The translations under genes were made by a program, and so were the position numbers. A stretch of 64,000 bases of DNA from Cyclobacteriaceae bacterium (GTDB lineage: Bacteria; Bacteroidota; Bacteroidia; Cytophagales; Cyclobacteriaceae), in assembly GCA_019638275.1 (NCBI GenBank), contig JAHBUC010000010.1, forward strand, positions 85,126-149,125. Reading direction: 5' to 3'. This document shows positions 36,748-45,567 of this stretch, one piece after another. Each line of letters opens with the position of its first letter. Positions within the stretch are counted from its first letter, which is position 1. Under the pieces are notes generated by a model that saw only the letters and a list, made by a program, of their open reading frames with translations, had not been told where the DNA came from and did no database searches.

Positions 36748-37769
36748 TGGAGGCCAGCGTAAAGAAAATACTCGACAAACTAAAGGCTCGGAAATTTGAT
36801 CCGGTTTACTTTCTGCAAGGTGAGGAGAGCTACTTCATCGATTATATTTCAGATTACATCGAGCAACACGTACTATCGGATGCTGAAAAAAGCTTTAACC
36901 AGGTAGTGGTTTACGGTAAGGATGTTGCTATGGCAACCGTGCTCACACACGCACGAAGGTTTCCGATGATGGCCGAGCGACAGGTGGTCATTGTAAAGGA
37001 AGCTCAGGAGATACAGGATCTGGGAAGGGAAGCCGGGGCAAAACTTTTACTGGATTATCTTAAACAACCTGTTCCCAGCACGGTACTTGTGTTTTGCCAT
37101 AAGCACAAACAACTGGATAAGCGTAAGGAGTTGGGCAAAACGATAGAAAAGCTGGCCACAACCATTTCGGGCAAAAAGCTGTACGACAACCAACTTCCTG
37201 AGTTCATCAGCGAATATGCCCGTGAAAGGGAAATCAGCATGGACGCACAGGCAGCCTTTACACTTTGTCAACTGGTAGGAAATGACTTAAACCGGTTGGC
37301 CAACGAATTTGATAAAGTTAGCCTGCTACTCAAACCAGGGGAGTCGATTACCGTTGAACGGGTATTAAGTCATGTTGGCGTAAGTAAGGAGTACAATATA
37401 TTCGAGTTACAGAAGTCCATCATTCAACGCGATGGGTTAACCGCAGCCCGAATCGTTAATTACTTTGAGCAAAACACAAAGCGCAACCCGATTATTCCTG
37501 TGGTGGCCTTTCTCTATTCGTTTTTCAGCAAGCTTCTGGTGGCCGCTCAAACCACAGATAAAAGTGAAAAAGGATTGATTAGTAGCCTGAAAATCAGTCC
37601 CTATGCTGTTCGTGATTATAGCCTGGCTTTACAGCATTACCAACTGTGGAAGATTGCTGACAACATCATGCATTTGAAAACAGCTGACCTTCAATTAAAA
37701 GGCGTTGATGCCGGATCAGTAGATGAAGGACAGATTCTTCGCGAGCTTGTTTACAAACTCATGAACTGA
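36747..37769 (+). CDS. holA: DNA polymerase III subunit delta
   Basis: Clamp-loader subunit that opens the beta sliding clamp during replication. 340 residues, normal for the family. Seen: N-terminal region PVYFLQGEESYFIDYISDYI, the central segment LVGNDLNRLANEFDKVSLLL, the GVSKEYNIFEL motif at the start of the C-terminal collar domain, and a helical C terminus. The start codon shares its A with the rhomboid stop codon. The neighbours are not replication genes, so the link is probably only co-transcription. Confidence 0.95.
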   Translation: MEASVKKILDKLKARKFDPVYFLQGEESYFIDYISDYIEQHVLSDAEKSFNQVVVYGKDVAMATVLTHARRFPMMAERQVVIVKEAQEIQDLGREAGAKLLLDYLKQPVPSTVLVFCHKHKQLDKRKELGKTIEKLATTISGKKLYDNQLPEFISEYAREREISMDAQAAFTLCQLVGNDLNRLANEFDKVSLLLKPGESITVERVLSHVGVSKEYNIFELQKSIIQRDGLTAARIVNYFEQNTKRNPIIPVVAFLYSFFSKLLVAAQTTDKSEKGLISSLKISPYAVRDYSLALQHYQLWKIADNIMHLKTADLQLKGVDAGSVDEGQILRELVYKLMN

Positions 37770-37791
37770 TTTGGTTCGTTGGTCTGCAGCC

Positions 37792-37824
37792 TTTGGTTCT
37801 TACACACAAATTTCTTTACCTTTG
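37792..37824 (+). promoter_or_regulatory. Putative promoter of the long TPR protein gene
   Basis: TTTG (37792-37795), a 21-nt spacer and TACCTTTG (37817-37824), an exact TAnnTTTG match. The transcript would start near 37831 and carry a leader of about 95 nt before the GTG start chosen at 37925. Confidence 0.6.
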
Positions 37825-37924
37825 AGTCCGTGCAAATGTTACGGGAATTTTTTGAACTGATTTTTTGGTCTGCCATTTGCAATATTTTTTGCGGTTCGTG
37901 GTTCTAAACAAGAAACGACTGTTT

Positions 37925-40900
37925 GTGGCAAGGGTAAAACGATTTAGCTTTCTAACTTTAATCATTACGATCTGGGCAAGTGTCGCCTTTGCGCAGGATC
38001 AACTCTCAAGAGGGAGGTTAGACAATATGTATAAGAAGGGGCTGGAGTTGGTAAATCATGCCAACTACGGTGCTGCGCGCGAAGTATTTACGCAATTCCT
38101 TCAACAATCAACCTCAACCGATACCAGGCGTGCCGAGGCCGAATACTATCAGGCATATTGTGCCCTGAACCTTAGCCATAGCGATGCTGAAAAACTATTG
38201 GAAGAATTTGTCGGTAATCATCCCGCAAACCCGCGAAGCAAAACGGCTTACCTGGATCTGGCTAATTATTTTTACACAGAGCGAAACTACAGCAAGGCCA
38301 GTTCAACGTATGCTAAAGTTGACCTTTCGGCCCTAACGGCTGAACAAAAAACCGAAGCTTACTTCAAGTGGGGATATAGCTTGTTCAACTTGCGCAAGCT
38401 TGATGATGCACTGATCAAGTTCAACCAGGTTAAAATTCAGGATAGCCAATATGCGCCTGCAGCCAACTACTATGCCGGATACATTGAATACGGCAATGGT
38501 GATTACGGTGCTGCCTATATCGACTTAAAACGAGCTGAAGCAAATTCAGCCTATGCGCCCATTGTGCCCCAGCTGATTGCCAATGTGCTGTACCGGCAAA
38601 AGAAGTACGATGACCTTATTCAGTATGAAGCCAACCTGCGAGGCAAGGCAAGCACCATTACCAACTATGCTGAAATTTCCATGTTGGTTGCCGATGCCTA
38701 CTACTTTAAAGGCGATTACCAAAAAGCCATTGATGCTTATGAATTGTACCTGGATAAAAACAAAAGCAAGGCGCCAGCTTCATTACTTTATCGTGCAGGT
38801 TATTCGTTTTATGCCTTGGGTAAGGATGATCGGGCAATTGAGTATCTGAAATCTTCTGCCACTTCATCAGATACCGTTGGTTATTACGCTTCCTATTATT
38901 TGGGCATTCTCTATCTGAAACAAGGAAACAAACCTTTTGCGGCCAACTCATTTGATCACTCGCGCAAATACCTGGCAGATAAAAACCTTGTTGAGGAAAG
39001 CACCTTTCACTTTGCAAAAGTATCCTACGATTTGGGTAAGCCCGATCTGGCCATCACTGAATTGGAGCGCTTTCTCATTGGCTTTCCTTCGAGCGCATAC
39101 ACATCGGAAGTAAAGGAAATTCTGGCGCAAGCCTATGTGAATGGCAATAATTACAACAAGGCAATCGAATACATTGAGTCCATGCCTCAACGATCGACAG
39201 CCGTGAATCAGGCCTATCAAAAGGCAACCTTTTTAAAAGGAACAGAACTGTTTAATAAAGATGATTACAGCGAGGCCATACAGTATTTCCAGAAGTCGTT
39301 GAGCTATCCGGTTTCTTCGCAGTATGTCGGACTGTCAAGTTTCTGGAGTGGGGAGGCGTTGTCTCTTGAGCGCAAATACCAGGAAGCTATTCCCCATTAT
39401 CAAAAGGTGATCGCCACTGCCGGTGTTGAACCTGACGTAGTGATCAAAACCCGATACGGACTTGCTTATGCACACTTCAATCTGCAACAGTATGAGCAAG
39501 CTCAGTTCAATTTTAAAGATTTTACGAATCGCTCGCCAAAATCGGGCAACATGTATGTAGATGGCCTCGTGCGCCTGGCCGATTGCCACTACGTAAGTAA
39601 AAATTATCAGGAAGCTGTGAACACCTATAACCAGGCCCGCAAACTTAATTCGCCTGACGATGATTATATCCTTTTTCAAACCGGTGTGATCAATGGCATT
39701 CTACGAAAGTATCCGGATGCCCGAAACCAGTTTAATGTATTGATCTCAAGCTATCCAAAATCACAGTACCGGGATGAAGCTATTTTTCAACGGGCTCAAT
39801 TTGAAATTGAACAGGGTAACTACGAAACGGCAGCCAACGGACTGACTCAGCTCATCAGTGAGGGGGGCGGTTCACGCTTCTTGCCATACGCCTACATGCG
39901 AAGGGCAGCTTCCTATTTTAACCTGAAACAGTACGATAAAACGGTTAGCGATTATGCTGCTGTTATTCAGAAATTTCCAACACATCCGGTAGCGCAACAA
40001 GTATTGCTTCCATTACAGGAAGCGCTTGGCCTGGCAAACCGGAGCGATGAGTTTGATAAATACCTTGCCGCATTTAAGTCGGCTAACCCGGAAGGTAAAA
40101 ACCTGGAGGTTGTGGAATTTGAAGCTGCCAAGACCCAGTATTTCAATCAGCAGTATGCACGTGCCATTAGTGCGTTTAAGAATTTTCTTACCACCTATGC
40201 CGGCAGTGCACGTACGCAGGAAGCAACATACTACCTGGCCGAATCATATTACCGATCTGTGGATCTGGATAATGCCCTACCGGTTTACGTGCAGCTTAGC
40301 ACCGATCAAAGTTTTACATTTTTGAATCGCGTGGTAGCACGGATTGCGGAAATAGAGTTTCGTAAAGGGCGTTATGAGAAAGCCATTGAAGGGTATCGGA
40401 AAATGGAGCGCCTGGCCACCAACAAGAAAGAACAATTCAATGCATGGTCTGGCATGATGGAATCTTTCTTTTTACTGGCCCAATACGATTCAGTAAACAC
40501 GTATGCCGGTATAATTCTTGAGAAGGGTAACATCAATGCCGGAGCGCAGAACAAAGCCACTTTGTATTTGGGCAAATCGGCTATGGCACAAGGAAAATAC
40601 GATGCTGCCAAAGATGAGTTCATCAACACATTAAATACAGCCCAGGATGAATTTGGTGCTGAAGCTCGCTATCGCCTGGGAGAGATATTTTACCTCACCG
40701 GTGATTACAAGCAATGCTACGAGACGTTAGTGGGCATGGACACCAAATTTGGTGCCTACGAGGAATGGGTGGGGCGTGCATTCCTGTTGTTGGCCGATAA
40801 TTTCGTAGCCATGGACAACACCTTTCAGGCGAAGGGTACTTTGCAATCGTTGATCGATAAATTTCCATTGGAACATATAAAGGTCTCGGCAAAAGAGAAG

Positions 40901-40972
40901 CTTGCAAAAATTGAAGCAGCGGAATTGCAAAAGAAAAAACAGACACAGGCGGATACATTAGGAAATAACTGA
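37925..40972 (+). CDS. Exported TPR-repeat protein, ~1015 aa
   Basis: Long periplasmic or outer-membrane-associated protein made almost entirely of tetratricopeptide repeats (e.g. EAEYYQAYCALNLSHSDAEK; ANYYAGYIEYGNGDYGAAYI), which normally act as protein-binding scaffolds. No ATG is available. The GTG at 37925 gives a clean signal peptide, MARVKRFSFLTLIITIWASV followed by AFAQ; the frame is open upstream to a TTG at 37865 without better starts. The stop codon overlaps the next gene's ATG (TGATG), so the two are translationally coupled. It ends in a Lys/Gln-rich tail. The pair TPR + barrel suggests a two-part outer-membrane assembly, but its substrate is unknown. Confidence 0.85.
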   Translation: MARVKRFSFLTLIITIWASVAFAQDQLSRGRLDNMYKKGLELVNHANYGAAREVFTQFLQQSTSTDTRRAEAEYYQAYCALNLSHSDAEKLLEEFVGNHPANPRSKTAYLDLANYFYTERNYSKASSTYAKVDLSALTAEQKTEAYFKWGYSLFNLRKLDDALIKFNQVKIQDSQYAPAANYYAGYIEYGNGDYGAAYIDLKRAEANSAYAPIVPQLIANVLYRQKKYDDLIQYEANLRGKASTITNYAEISMLVADAYYFKGDYQKAIDAYELYLDKNKSKAPASLLYRAGYSFYALGKDDRAIEYLKSSATSSDTVGYYASYYLGILYLKQGNKPFAANSFDHSRKYLADKNLVEESTFHFAKVSYDLGKPDLAITELERFLIGFPSSAYTSEVKEILAQAYVNGNNYNKAIEYIESMPQRSTAVNQAYQKATFLKGTELFNKDDYSEAIQYFQKSLSYPVSSQYVGLSSFWSGEALSLERKYQEAIPHYQKVIATAGVEPDVVIKTRYGLAYAHFNLQQYEQAQFNFKDFTNRSPKSGNMYVDGLVRLADCHYVSKNYQEAVNTYNQARKLNSPDDDYILFQTGVINGILRKYPDARNQFNVLISSYPKSQYRDEAIFQRAQFEIEQGNYETAANGLTQLISEGGGSRFLPYAYMRRAASYFNLKQYDKTVSDYAAVIQKFPTHPVAQQVLLPLQEALGLANRSDEFDKYLAAFKSANPEGKNLEVVEFEAAKTQYFNQQYARAISAFKNFLTTYAGSARTQEATYYLAESYYRSVDLDNALPVYVQLSTDQSFTFLNRVVARIAEIEFRKGRYEKAIEGYRKMERLATNKKEQFNAWSGMMESFFLLAQYDSVNTYAGIILEKGNINAGAQNKATLYLGKSAMAQGKYDAAKDEFINTLNTAQDEFGAEARYRLGEIFYLTGDYKQCYETLVGMDTKFGAYEEWVGRAFLLLADNFVAMDNTFQAKGTLQSLIDKFPLEHIKVSAKEKLAKIEAAELQKKKQTQADTLGNN

Positions 40973-42642
40973 TGAAGTTTTCAATGAACATGATGCGTTA
41001 CGTTTTTATTGTTCTTGCAATTGCAGGATTGATCCGTCAGGCTAATGCTCAGGATGAAGGTGGAGAGATCAAGCCGGTTGAGATTGAAATAGTGAAGGAA
41101 CGGGAAATCACCTTGCCACAAGCCAACCGGTTGTTCGATAAAATTCCACCACGCCCGGCAGAGCCAATCAAGCCGGAGATATCGTACAGTTTTAAAACAC
41201 TACAGTTTAATACGCCCGAAGTTGTAACGGCAATTCGTCCGCTGCGCCTGAAGCAGGAGCAAGCCGCTGATGTGAATGCCGGGTTTTTAAGTGCGGGTTA
41301 TGGGAATTATGCTTCGCCATACCTGGAGGCATTTTTCAATACCAAAGAAGACAAGAACAAATTGCTAGGCGTTCACGCTTTCTTAAACAGTTCGGGAAAA
41401 GGTCCGGTTGATGGGCGTAATTCCGGTAGTGGTAATTCTGGCCTTTCACTTTTTGCTGAATCGTTTGGAAAGGAGATCACCTTACAAGCCAACGCAGGGT
41501 TTGAAAATTTTGCCACCCACTTTTATGGCTATCCGGAAGGTCTGGAAGTATCACGCGATACCATCCGACAATCGTACAATGTTTTTAAACTGGGTGTTGG
41601 GCTGGCCAACGCGCGCAATACCGCATTCAGTTATGGACTGGGTGGTAACTTCAGCTATTTGAAAGATAAGTTTGAAGCGGCCGAAAGTACGGTTGATTTA
41701 ACTTTTAAAAGCGCCTATAAAATTAAGGACGATCAGGCCATTGAACTCAGTGCCGCTTATACGCTCATCAGCAGAAAAGATGAAGGATTGGAAGCGAAGG
41801 GCAGGAGCCTGTTTCAGATCAATCCGTACTATGCCTTTAAGGCGATGAATAATATCAAGTTCAGAATAGGAGCAGTTGTAGCACTTGAAAACGATACACT
41901 CGACAACCGCGATCTGCATTTCTTCCCCGATGTTCAGGTAACATACCCGCTCAGCCCTTCGGTTGATCTGATTGGTTCACTCACCGGTGGAGTTGATCGT
42001 GTTTCCTTGCAAAGCCTAATGCGACAGAATCAATGGCTTGGTCCGGCTGTTCCCATTTATCACACCAACCGGCTATTCGATCTTCAGGCCATGTTGAATG
42101 CCCGCCTCAGCGGTAACCTTTTTGTGAATGCAGGCTTTTCATTTGCTACCCTTCGCAACCTGTTTTTCTTTGTAAACGATGTGGAGGATCAATCAAAGTT
42201 CACCACCGTATTTGACGATGGCACAACGAAACGGGCTAACCTGTTTGCAGCCATTAACCTCAACTACGGCAATAAAGCCAGGCTTACCCTTCGTGGAGAT
42301 CATTTTAGTTATGGTACAGATACTCAGCCGGAAGCATGGCACAGACCGGGATATAGCTTTAGCTTAAATGGCATGTATAACCTGAAGGGAAAGATCGTAT
42401 TCAGTACGGATATTATGGCGCTGGGTGGCATTAAGGCATTGAAAACAAATGATGACCTTTCGCAGGAAACAGTGTCACTGAATCCGGCCTTCGACCTGAA
42501 CTTCCGTACCGAGTATTTTGTGTCTGAAAAGTTCTCGGTGTTCGTTGACCTGAACAACATTTCGGGTACCAATTACCAGGTATTTTTGAACTACCCGGTA
42601 AGAGGTTTTCAGGCCATGGGTGGCATAACCTGGAGCTTTTAA
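40972..42642 (+). CDS. Plug-less outer-membrane beta-barrel protein
   Basis: 556-residue outer-membrane protein. Signal peptide about 1-26 (ends QANAQD), then a ~70-residue region with IVKEREITLPQANRLFDKIP, then a beta-barrel of roughly 14-18 strands that ends in aromatic W-S-F (GGITWSF), the usual barrel C-terminal signal. It resembles the barrel half of TonB-dependent receptors, but no plug domain and no clear TonB box are visible. Its ATG overlaps the TPR gene stop codon, so both are produced together. Ligand unknown. Confidence 0.8.
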   Translation: MKFSMNMMRYVFIVLAIAGLIRQANAQDEGGEIKPVEIEIVKEREITLPQANRLFDKIPPRPAEPIKPEISYSFKTLQFNTPEVVTAIRPLRLKQEQAADVNAGFLSAGYGNYASPYLEAFFNTKEDKNKLLGVHAFLNSSGKGPVDGRNSGSGNSGLSLFAESFGKEITLQANAGFENFATHFYGYPEGLEVSRDTIRQSYNVFKLGVGLANARNTAFSYGLGGNFSYLKDKFEAAESTVDLTFKSAYKIKDDQAIELSAAYTLISRKDEGLEAKGRSLFQINPYYAFKAMNNIKFRIGAVVALENDTLDNRDLHFFPDVQVTYPLSPSVDLIGSLTGGVDRVSLQSLMRQNQWLGPAVPIYHTNRLFDLQAMLNARLSGNLFVNAGFSFATLRNLFFFVNDVEDQSKFTTVFDDGTTKRANLFAAINLNYGNKARLTLRGDHFSYGTDTQPEAWHRPGYSFSLNGMYNLKGKIVFSTDIMALGGIKALKTNDDLSQETVSLNPAFDLNFRTEYFVSEKFSVFVDLNNISGTNYQVFLNYPVRGFQAMGGITWSF

Positions 42643-42669
42643 CCCATGAAGGATACGATGCCCGATATG

Positions 42670-42700
42670 TTTGGATGCCTCAAAAATTCACTTAATTTTG
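42670..42700 (+). promoter_or_regulatory. Putative promoter of the SPOR gene
   Basis: TTTG (42670-42673), 19-nt spacer, TAATTTTG (42693-42700): the best match in the window to the Bacteroidota TTTG / TAnnTTTG promoter. The SPOR gene ATG lies 24 nt after it. Confidence 0.7.
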
Positions 42701-42724
42701 TACATACCAACTGACTAACCCTTC

Positions 42725-43489
42725 ATGGCAAGAAGAAAAAAGCAAAGCGAAGAAGACGCTATCAACGAAAATAAGGCGAATGAATCGGATGACTCGTTTG
42801 GTCTTCCCGAGATTGAATACGAGCCCATTCGCAAAGATGAAGAAGTAGAAAATTCAACCTCTGAATCACAGGAAACTACTTCCGAACCTGAACCTCAGGA
42901 AGAGCAATCGTACTCCAGTTACGAATCATCACAACAAGAAGAACAGCCCGCTGAAGAATCAACGTACCGGTATTCGGCTTATCAGGAGGAATCCTCGGTA
43001 TGGCCAAAAGTGTTGGGTATTCTGTTGGTAATCGTGTTGGCACTTGGTGCCACGTGGTATTTTGTTATCTACAAGCCTAAAGAAGACGCACGTATAGCCC
43101 AGGAGCAGGCAGATGCTGCTGCCCGTGAAACCGCACGCAAAGCAAAAGAAGATGCCGATCGCAGAGCTGAACTTGAACGCCAGGCTGCAGAACAACGCAG
43201 GCTTGATTCATTGGCAGCGATTCCCAAAGAAGGAGCCATTGAAACACTAAGTGAGCGCACCGGTCGTTATTATGTTGTTGTAGCCAGCGCGCTCGATCAG
43301 GACTTGCTTATGGATTATGCCAAAAAGCTCAGTGATAATGGTGTGAGTTCTAAAATTATTCCGCCTTTTGGAAGGCATAAGGTGTCACGCATAAGCATTG
43401 CCGAGGGAGATTCATTTGATGCTGCACAAACCATTGCCAACGGTTTAAAAGCCGAATATGGAGATGGTGTGTGGGTACTGAAGTATTGA
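42725..43489 (+). CDS. SPOR-domain membrane protein
   Basis: 254-residue bitopic inner-membrane protein. A disordered acidic N terminus (1-90, Glu/Ser/Gln-rich) is cytoplasmic, one transmembrane helix spans about 94-116, a charged helical linker (AAARETARKAKEDADRRAEL) follows, and the C-terminal SPOR domain (about 178-252, RYYVVVASALDQDLLMDYAK) would bind denuded peptidoglycan at division sites. Its own promoter is at 42670-42700. It precedes the ExbB/ExbD/TonB set by 56 nt. Topology and domain fit septal or cell-wall proteins; the partner is not known. Confidence 0.9.
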   Translation: MARRKKQSEEDAINENKANESDDSFGLPEIEYEPIRKDEEVENSTSESQETTSEPEPQEEQSYSSYESSQQEEQPAEESTYRYSAYQEESSVWPKVLGILLVIVLALGATWYFVIYKPKEDARIAQEQADAAARETARKAKEDADRRAELERQAAEQRRLDSLAAIPKEGAIETLSERTGRYYVVVASALDQDLLMDYAKKLSDNGVSSKIIPPFGRHKVSRISIAEGDSFDAAQTIANGLKAEYGDGVWVLKY

Positions 43490-43545
43490 TATACGCGAGC
43501 CGGCTGGGCTGCAATTTTTTGATTGAACTTAATATTTTTTGATTC

Positions 43546-44217
43546 ATGATCTTACTTCAAATCATGACTGATGTTGCCACCGAAGAAGCAACAAACCAGT
43601 CGCTCTCCATTATTGACTTAGCCATAGAAGGTGGTTTCATGATGATTCCCATCGTGCTGCTTTCGTTTATCGCTATTTATATTTTCTTCGAGCGTTTCCT
43701 TACCATCAATAAAGCGAACCAGGATCCTGATCCATTCATGCATCGGGTAAAGGAGCTTGTCTTGAAAGGCGACATCAGCGGTGCCAAGTTGTTGTGTTCG
43801 CAAACCGATTCGCCCATTGCCCGCATGATCGAGAAGGGGATATCGCGTATCGGTAGTCCGCTAAAAAATATTGAAGCTTCCATTGAAAATGTTGGGAAGC
43901 TGGAAATCTTCAGGTTGGAAAAGAATTTGTCCACCTTGGCTACCATCTCCGGAGCCGCCCCCATGATGGGCTTTCTCGGTACGGTTATTGGTATGGTTAA
44001 GGCATTCATTTCTATTTCACAGCAAGAAGGTTCTGTGAGCCCTAAATTGTTGTCGGATGGAATTTACACGGCCATGGTTACTACTGTTGCCGGATTGATT
44101 GTAGGCATCATCGCATACCTGGCGTACAACTACCTGGTGTCGCGGGTGCAGAAAGTGATTCATAAAATGGAGTATACCTCCATCGATTTTGTTGACCTGT
44201 TACAGGAACCGCGATGA
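43546..44217 (+). CDS. MotA/TolQ/ExbB proton-channel family protein
   Basis: Inner-membrane subunit of a proton-driven energising complex. 223 residues with three transmembrane helices (about 29-49, 126-148 and 167-190), including the conserved GAAPMMGFLGTVIGMVKAF segment and the TTVAGLIVGIIAYLAYN helix. It overlaps the ExbD-like gene by 4 nt (ATGA) and is followed by a TonB-like gene, so this is a complete ExbB-ExbD-TonB or TolQ-TolR-TolA-type set. Because the third gene ends in a TonB-like C-terminal domain, ExbB is the more likely label. Confidence 0.93.
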   Translation: MILLQIMTDVATEEATNQSLSIIDLAIEGGFMMIPIVLLSFIAIYIFFERFLTINKANQDPDPFMHRVKELVLKGDISGAKLLCSQTDSPIARMIEKGISRIGSPLKNIEASIENVGKLEIFRLEKNLSTLATISGAAPMMGFLGTVIGMVKAFISISQQEGSVSPKLLSDGIYTAMVTTVAGLIVGIIAYLAYNYLVSRVQKVIHKMEYTSIDFVDLLQEPR

Positions 44218-44603
44218 AGTTAAGTTCAAAAAATAAGGTTGAGCCCATGTTCAGCATGTCATCCATGACTGACCTGATCTTTTTGCTCCTCGTGTTTTTT
44301 ATGCTTACCTCATCGTTTATTACGCCTTCAGGCCTGCCTGTTAACCTTCCGGCAACCAAAGCCAGCACCATCGAAATGCAAAAAGTTTCGGTAACGGTGA
44401 CCAAAGACCTGCAATATTTCGTTAATGAAAAGAAAGTGTCAAAGAGTCTGCTGGAAGGCGAATTGAAAAGCAAGCTGACCACGAAGGGCGGATCTGTGGT
44501 GCTGCACATCGACAAGGATGTGCCTTGGGGTGAAGCCATGTATGTAACTGGAATCGCCACCTCACTGGAAGCAAAAGTTATCGCGGCTACCAAGCCGAAA
44601 TAG
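44214..44603 (+). CDS. ExbD/TolR-family protein
   Basis: 129-residue partner of the ExbB-like channel. One N-terminal transmembrane helix (about 17-37) includes MTDLIFLLLVFFMLTSSF, whose Asp within the helix is the proton-carrying residue of the family. The small periplasmic domain (NLPATKASTIEMQKVSVTVT onward) follows. It overlaps the upstream gene by 4 nt and ends 2 nt before the TonB-like gene. Confidence 0.95.
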   Translation: MKLSSKNKVEPMFSMSSMTDLIFLLLVFFMLTSSFITPSGLPVNLPATKASTIEMQKVSVTVTKDLQYFVNEKKVSKSLLEGELKSKLTTKGGSVVLHIDKDVPWGEAMYVTGIATSLEAKVIAATKPK

Positions 44604-44605
44604 AT

Positions 44606-45490
44606 ATGATCGAAAATCAACAGGAAAAAAAGAACAAGCAAATTGCGCTGGTGACAACCGTTGGCGTGCATGTTTTGCTATTCCTGTTCTTTTTGTTTGT
44701 CGTTGCCTGGCGTGCACCCGATCCTCCACTGCCTGAATATGGTATTGAGTTGAATTTTGGAACAGACAATGTCGGCACAGGAAACATTCAACCTGAAGAA
44801 ACTGCCGGTTCACAGCAACCGGCACAAGATGACGTAGAAGATGTAAAAAATGATGAGCCTCAGCAGGAAGAAATTAAAACACCCGAACCATCAAAGCCGC
44901 AGGAGGCTCAACCTCAGGAGCAACCAGTTGTAACCAGCAAGGAAAGTACGGTAGCCATTAAGGAAGAAAAGAAGCCTGAGCCTAAACCGGTTGAAAAGCC
45001 AAAGGAACAGGAGAAGAAAGAAGTAGTTAAAACCGAAACCAAACCCACCGAGACTACAGAGAAGTCAGCAACACAAACGACAGCTGAAAAAACCACCACC
45101 GACAATAAAGAGGGTAAACCCGTAAGTCATGGTGACGATGCCAACAAGACTGGTGATAAAGGCGATCCTAAAGGTGAGTTGGATAACAAGGCATTGTATG
45201 GTAAACAGGGAGGTGGAAATAATGGAGCAGGACTTGATCTTGCTGGCTGGAACTGGGACTATATTCCTAAGCCGAACGTACCAAACAACGAAACTGGCCG
45301 TGTTGTCTTTGAAATTAAGGTGGATGATTCCGGGGAAATAGTTTCTATTCGTACCCTTGAACGAAGCGTAAGCCTTGAAGCTGAAAACATTTGCCGCAAA
45401 GAGGTTGAAAAACTTACGTTTTCAAAAACCGGAACAAATGTACCTGCCATATCAACCGGTAGAATCACATTCGTTATTCGTTCCAACTGA
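44606..45490 (+). CDS. TonB-family energy transducer
   Basis: 294 residues. One N-terminal transmembrane helix (about 13-31) is followed by a long Pro/Glu/Lys/Thr-rich rod (about 60-190) that spans the periplasm. A C-terminal TonB-type domain (about 230-294; GRVVFEIKVDDSGEIVSIRT, ICRKEVEKLTF, ITFVIRSN) would contact outer-membrane receptors. Third gene of the ExbB-ExbD-TonB operon. The rod is of average length for Bacteroidota. It could energise the barrel encoded at 40972, but Bacteroidota genomes usually carry several such sets, so this is open. Confidence 0.9.
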   Translation: MIENQQEKKNKQIALVTTVGVHVLLFLFFLFVVAWRAPDPPLPEYGIELNFGTDNVGTGNIQPEETAGSQQPAQDDVEDVKNDEPQQEEIKTPEPSKPQEAQPQEQPVVTSKESTVAIKEEKKPEPKPVEKPKEQEKKEVVKTETKPTETTEKSATQTTAEKTTTDNKEGKPVSHGDDANKTGDKGDPKGELDNKALYGKQGGGNNGAGLDLAGWNWDYIPKPNVPNNETGRVVFEIKVDDSGEIVSIRTLERSVSLEAENICRKEVEKLTFSKTGTNVPAISTGRITFVIRSN

Positions 45491-45528
45491 GAGCCGATCA
45501 GGCTGTAAAAGATTCAGGTTTGTAAGTA

Positions 45529-45560
45529 TTTGGAATTTGATGCCTTGAACCTGAGATTTG
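45529..45560 (+). promoter_or_regulatory. Putative promoter of folC, predicted near-leaderless
   Basis: TTTG (45529-45532), a 20-nt spacer and GAGATTTG (45553-45560; 7 of 8 positions of TAnnTTTG). Only 7 nt separate it from the folC ATG, so the transcript would begin at or very near the start codon. Confidence 0.5.
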
Positions 45561-45567
45561 CGCCCGC

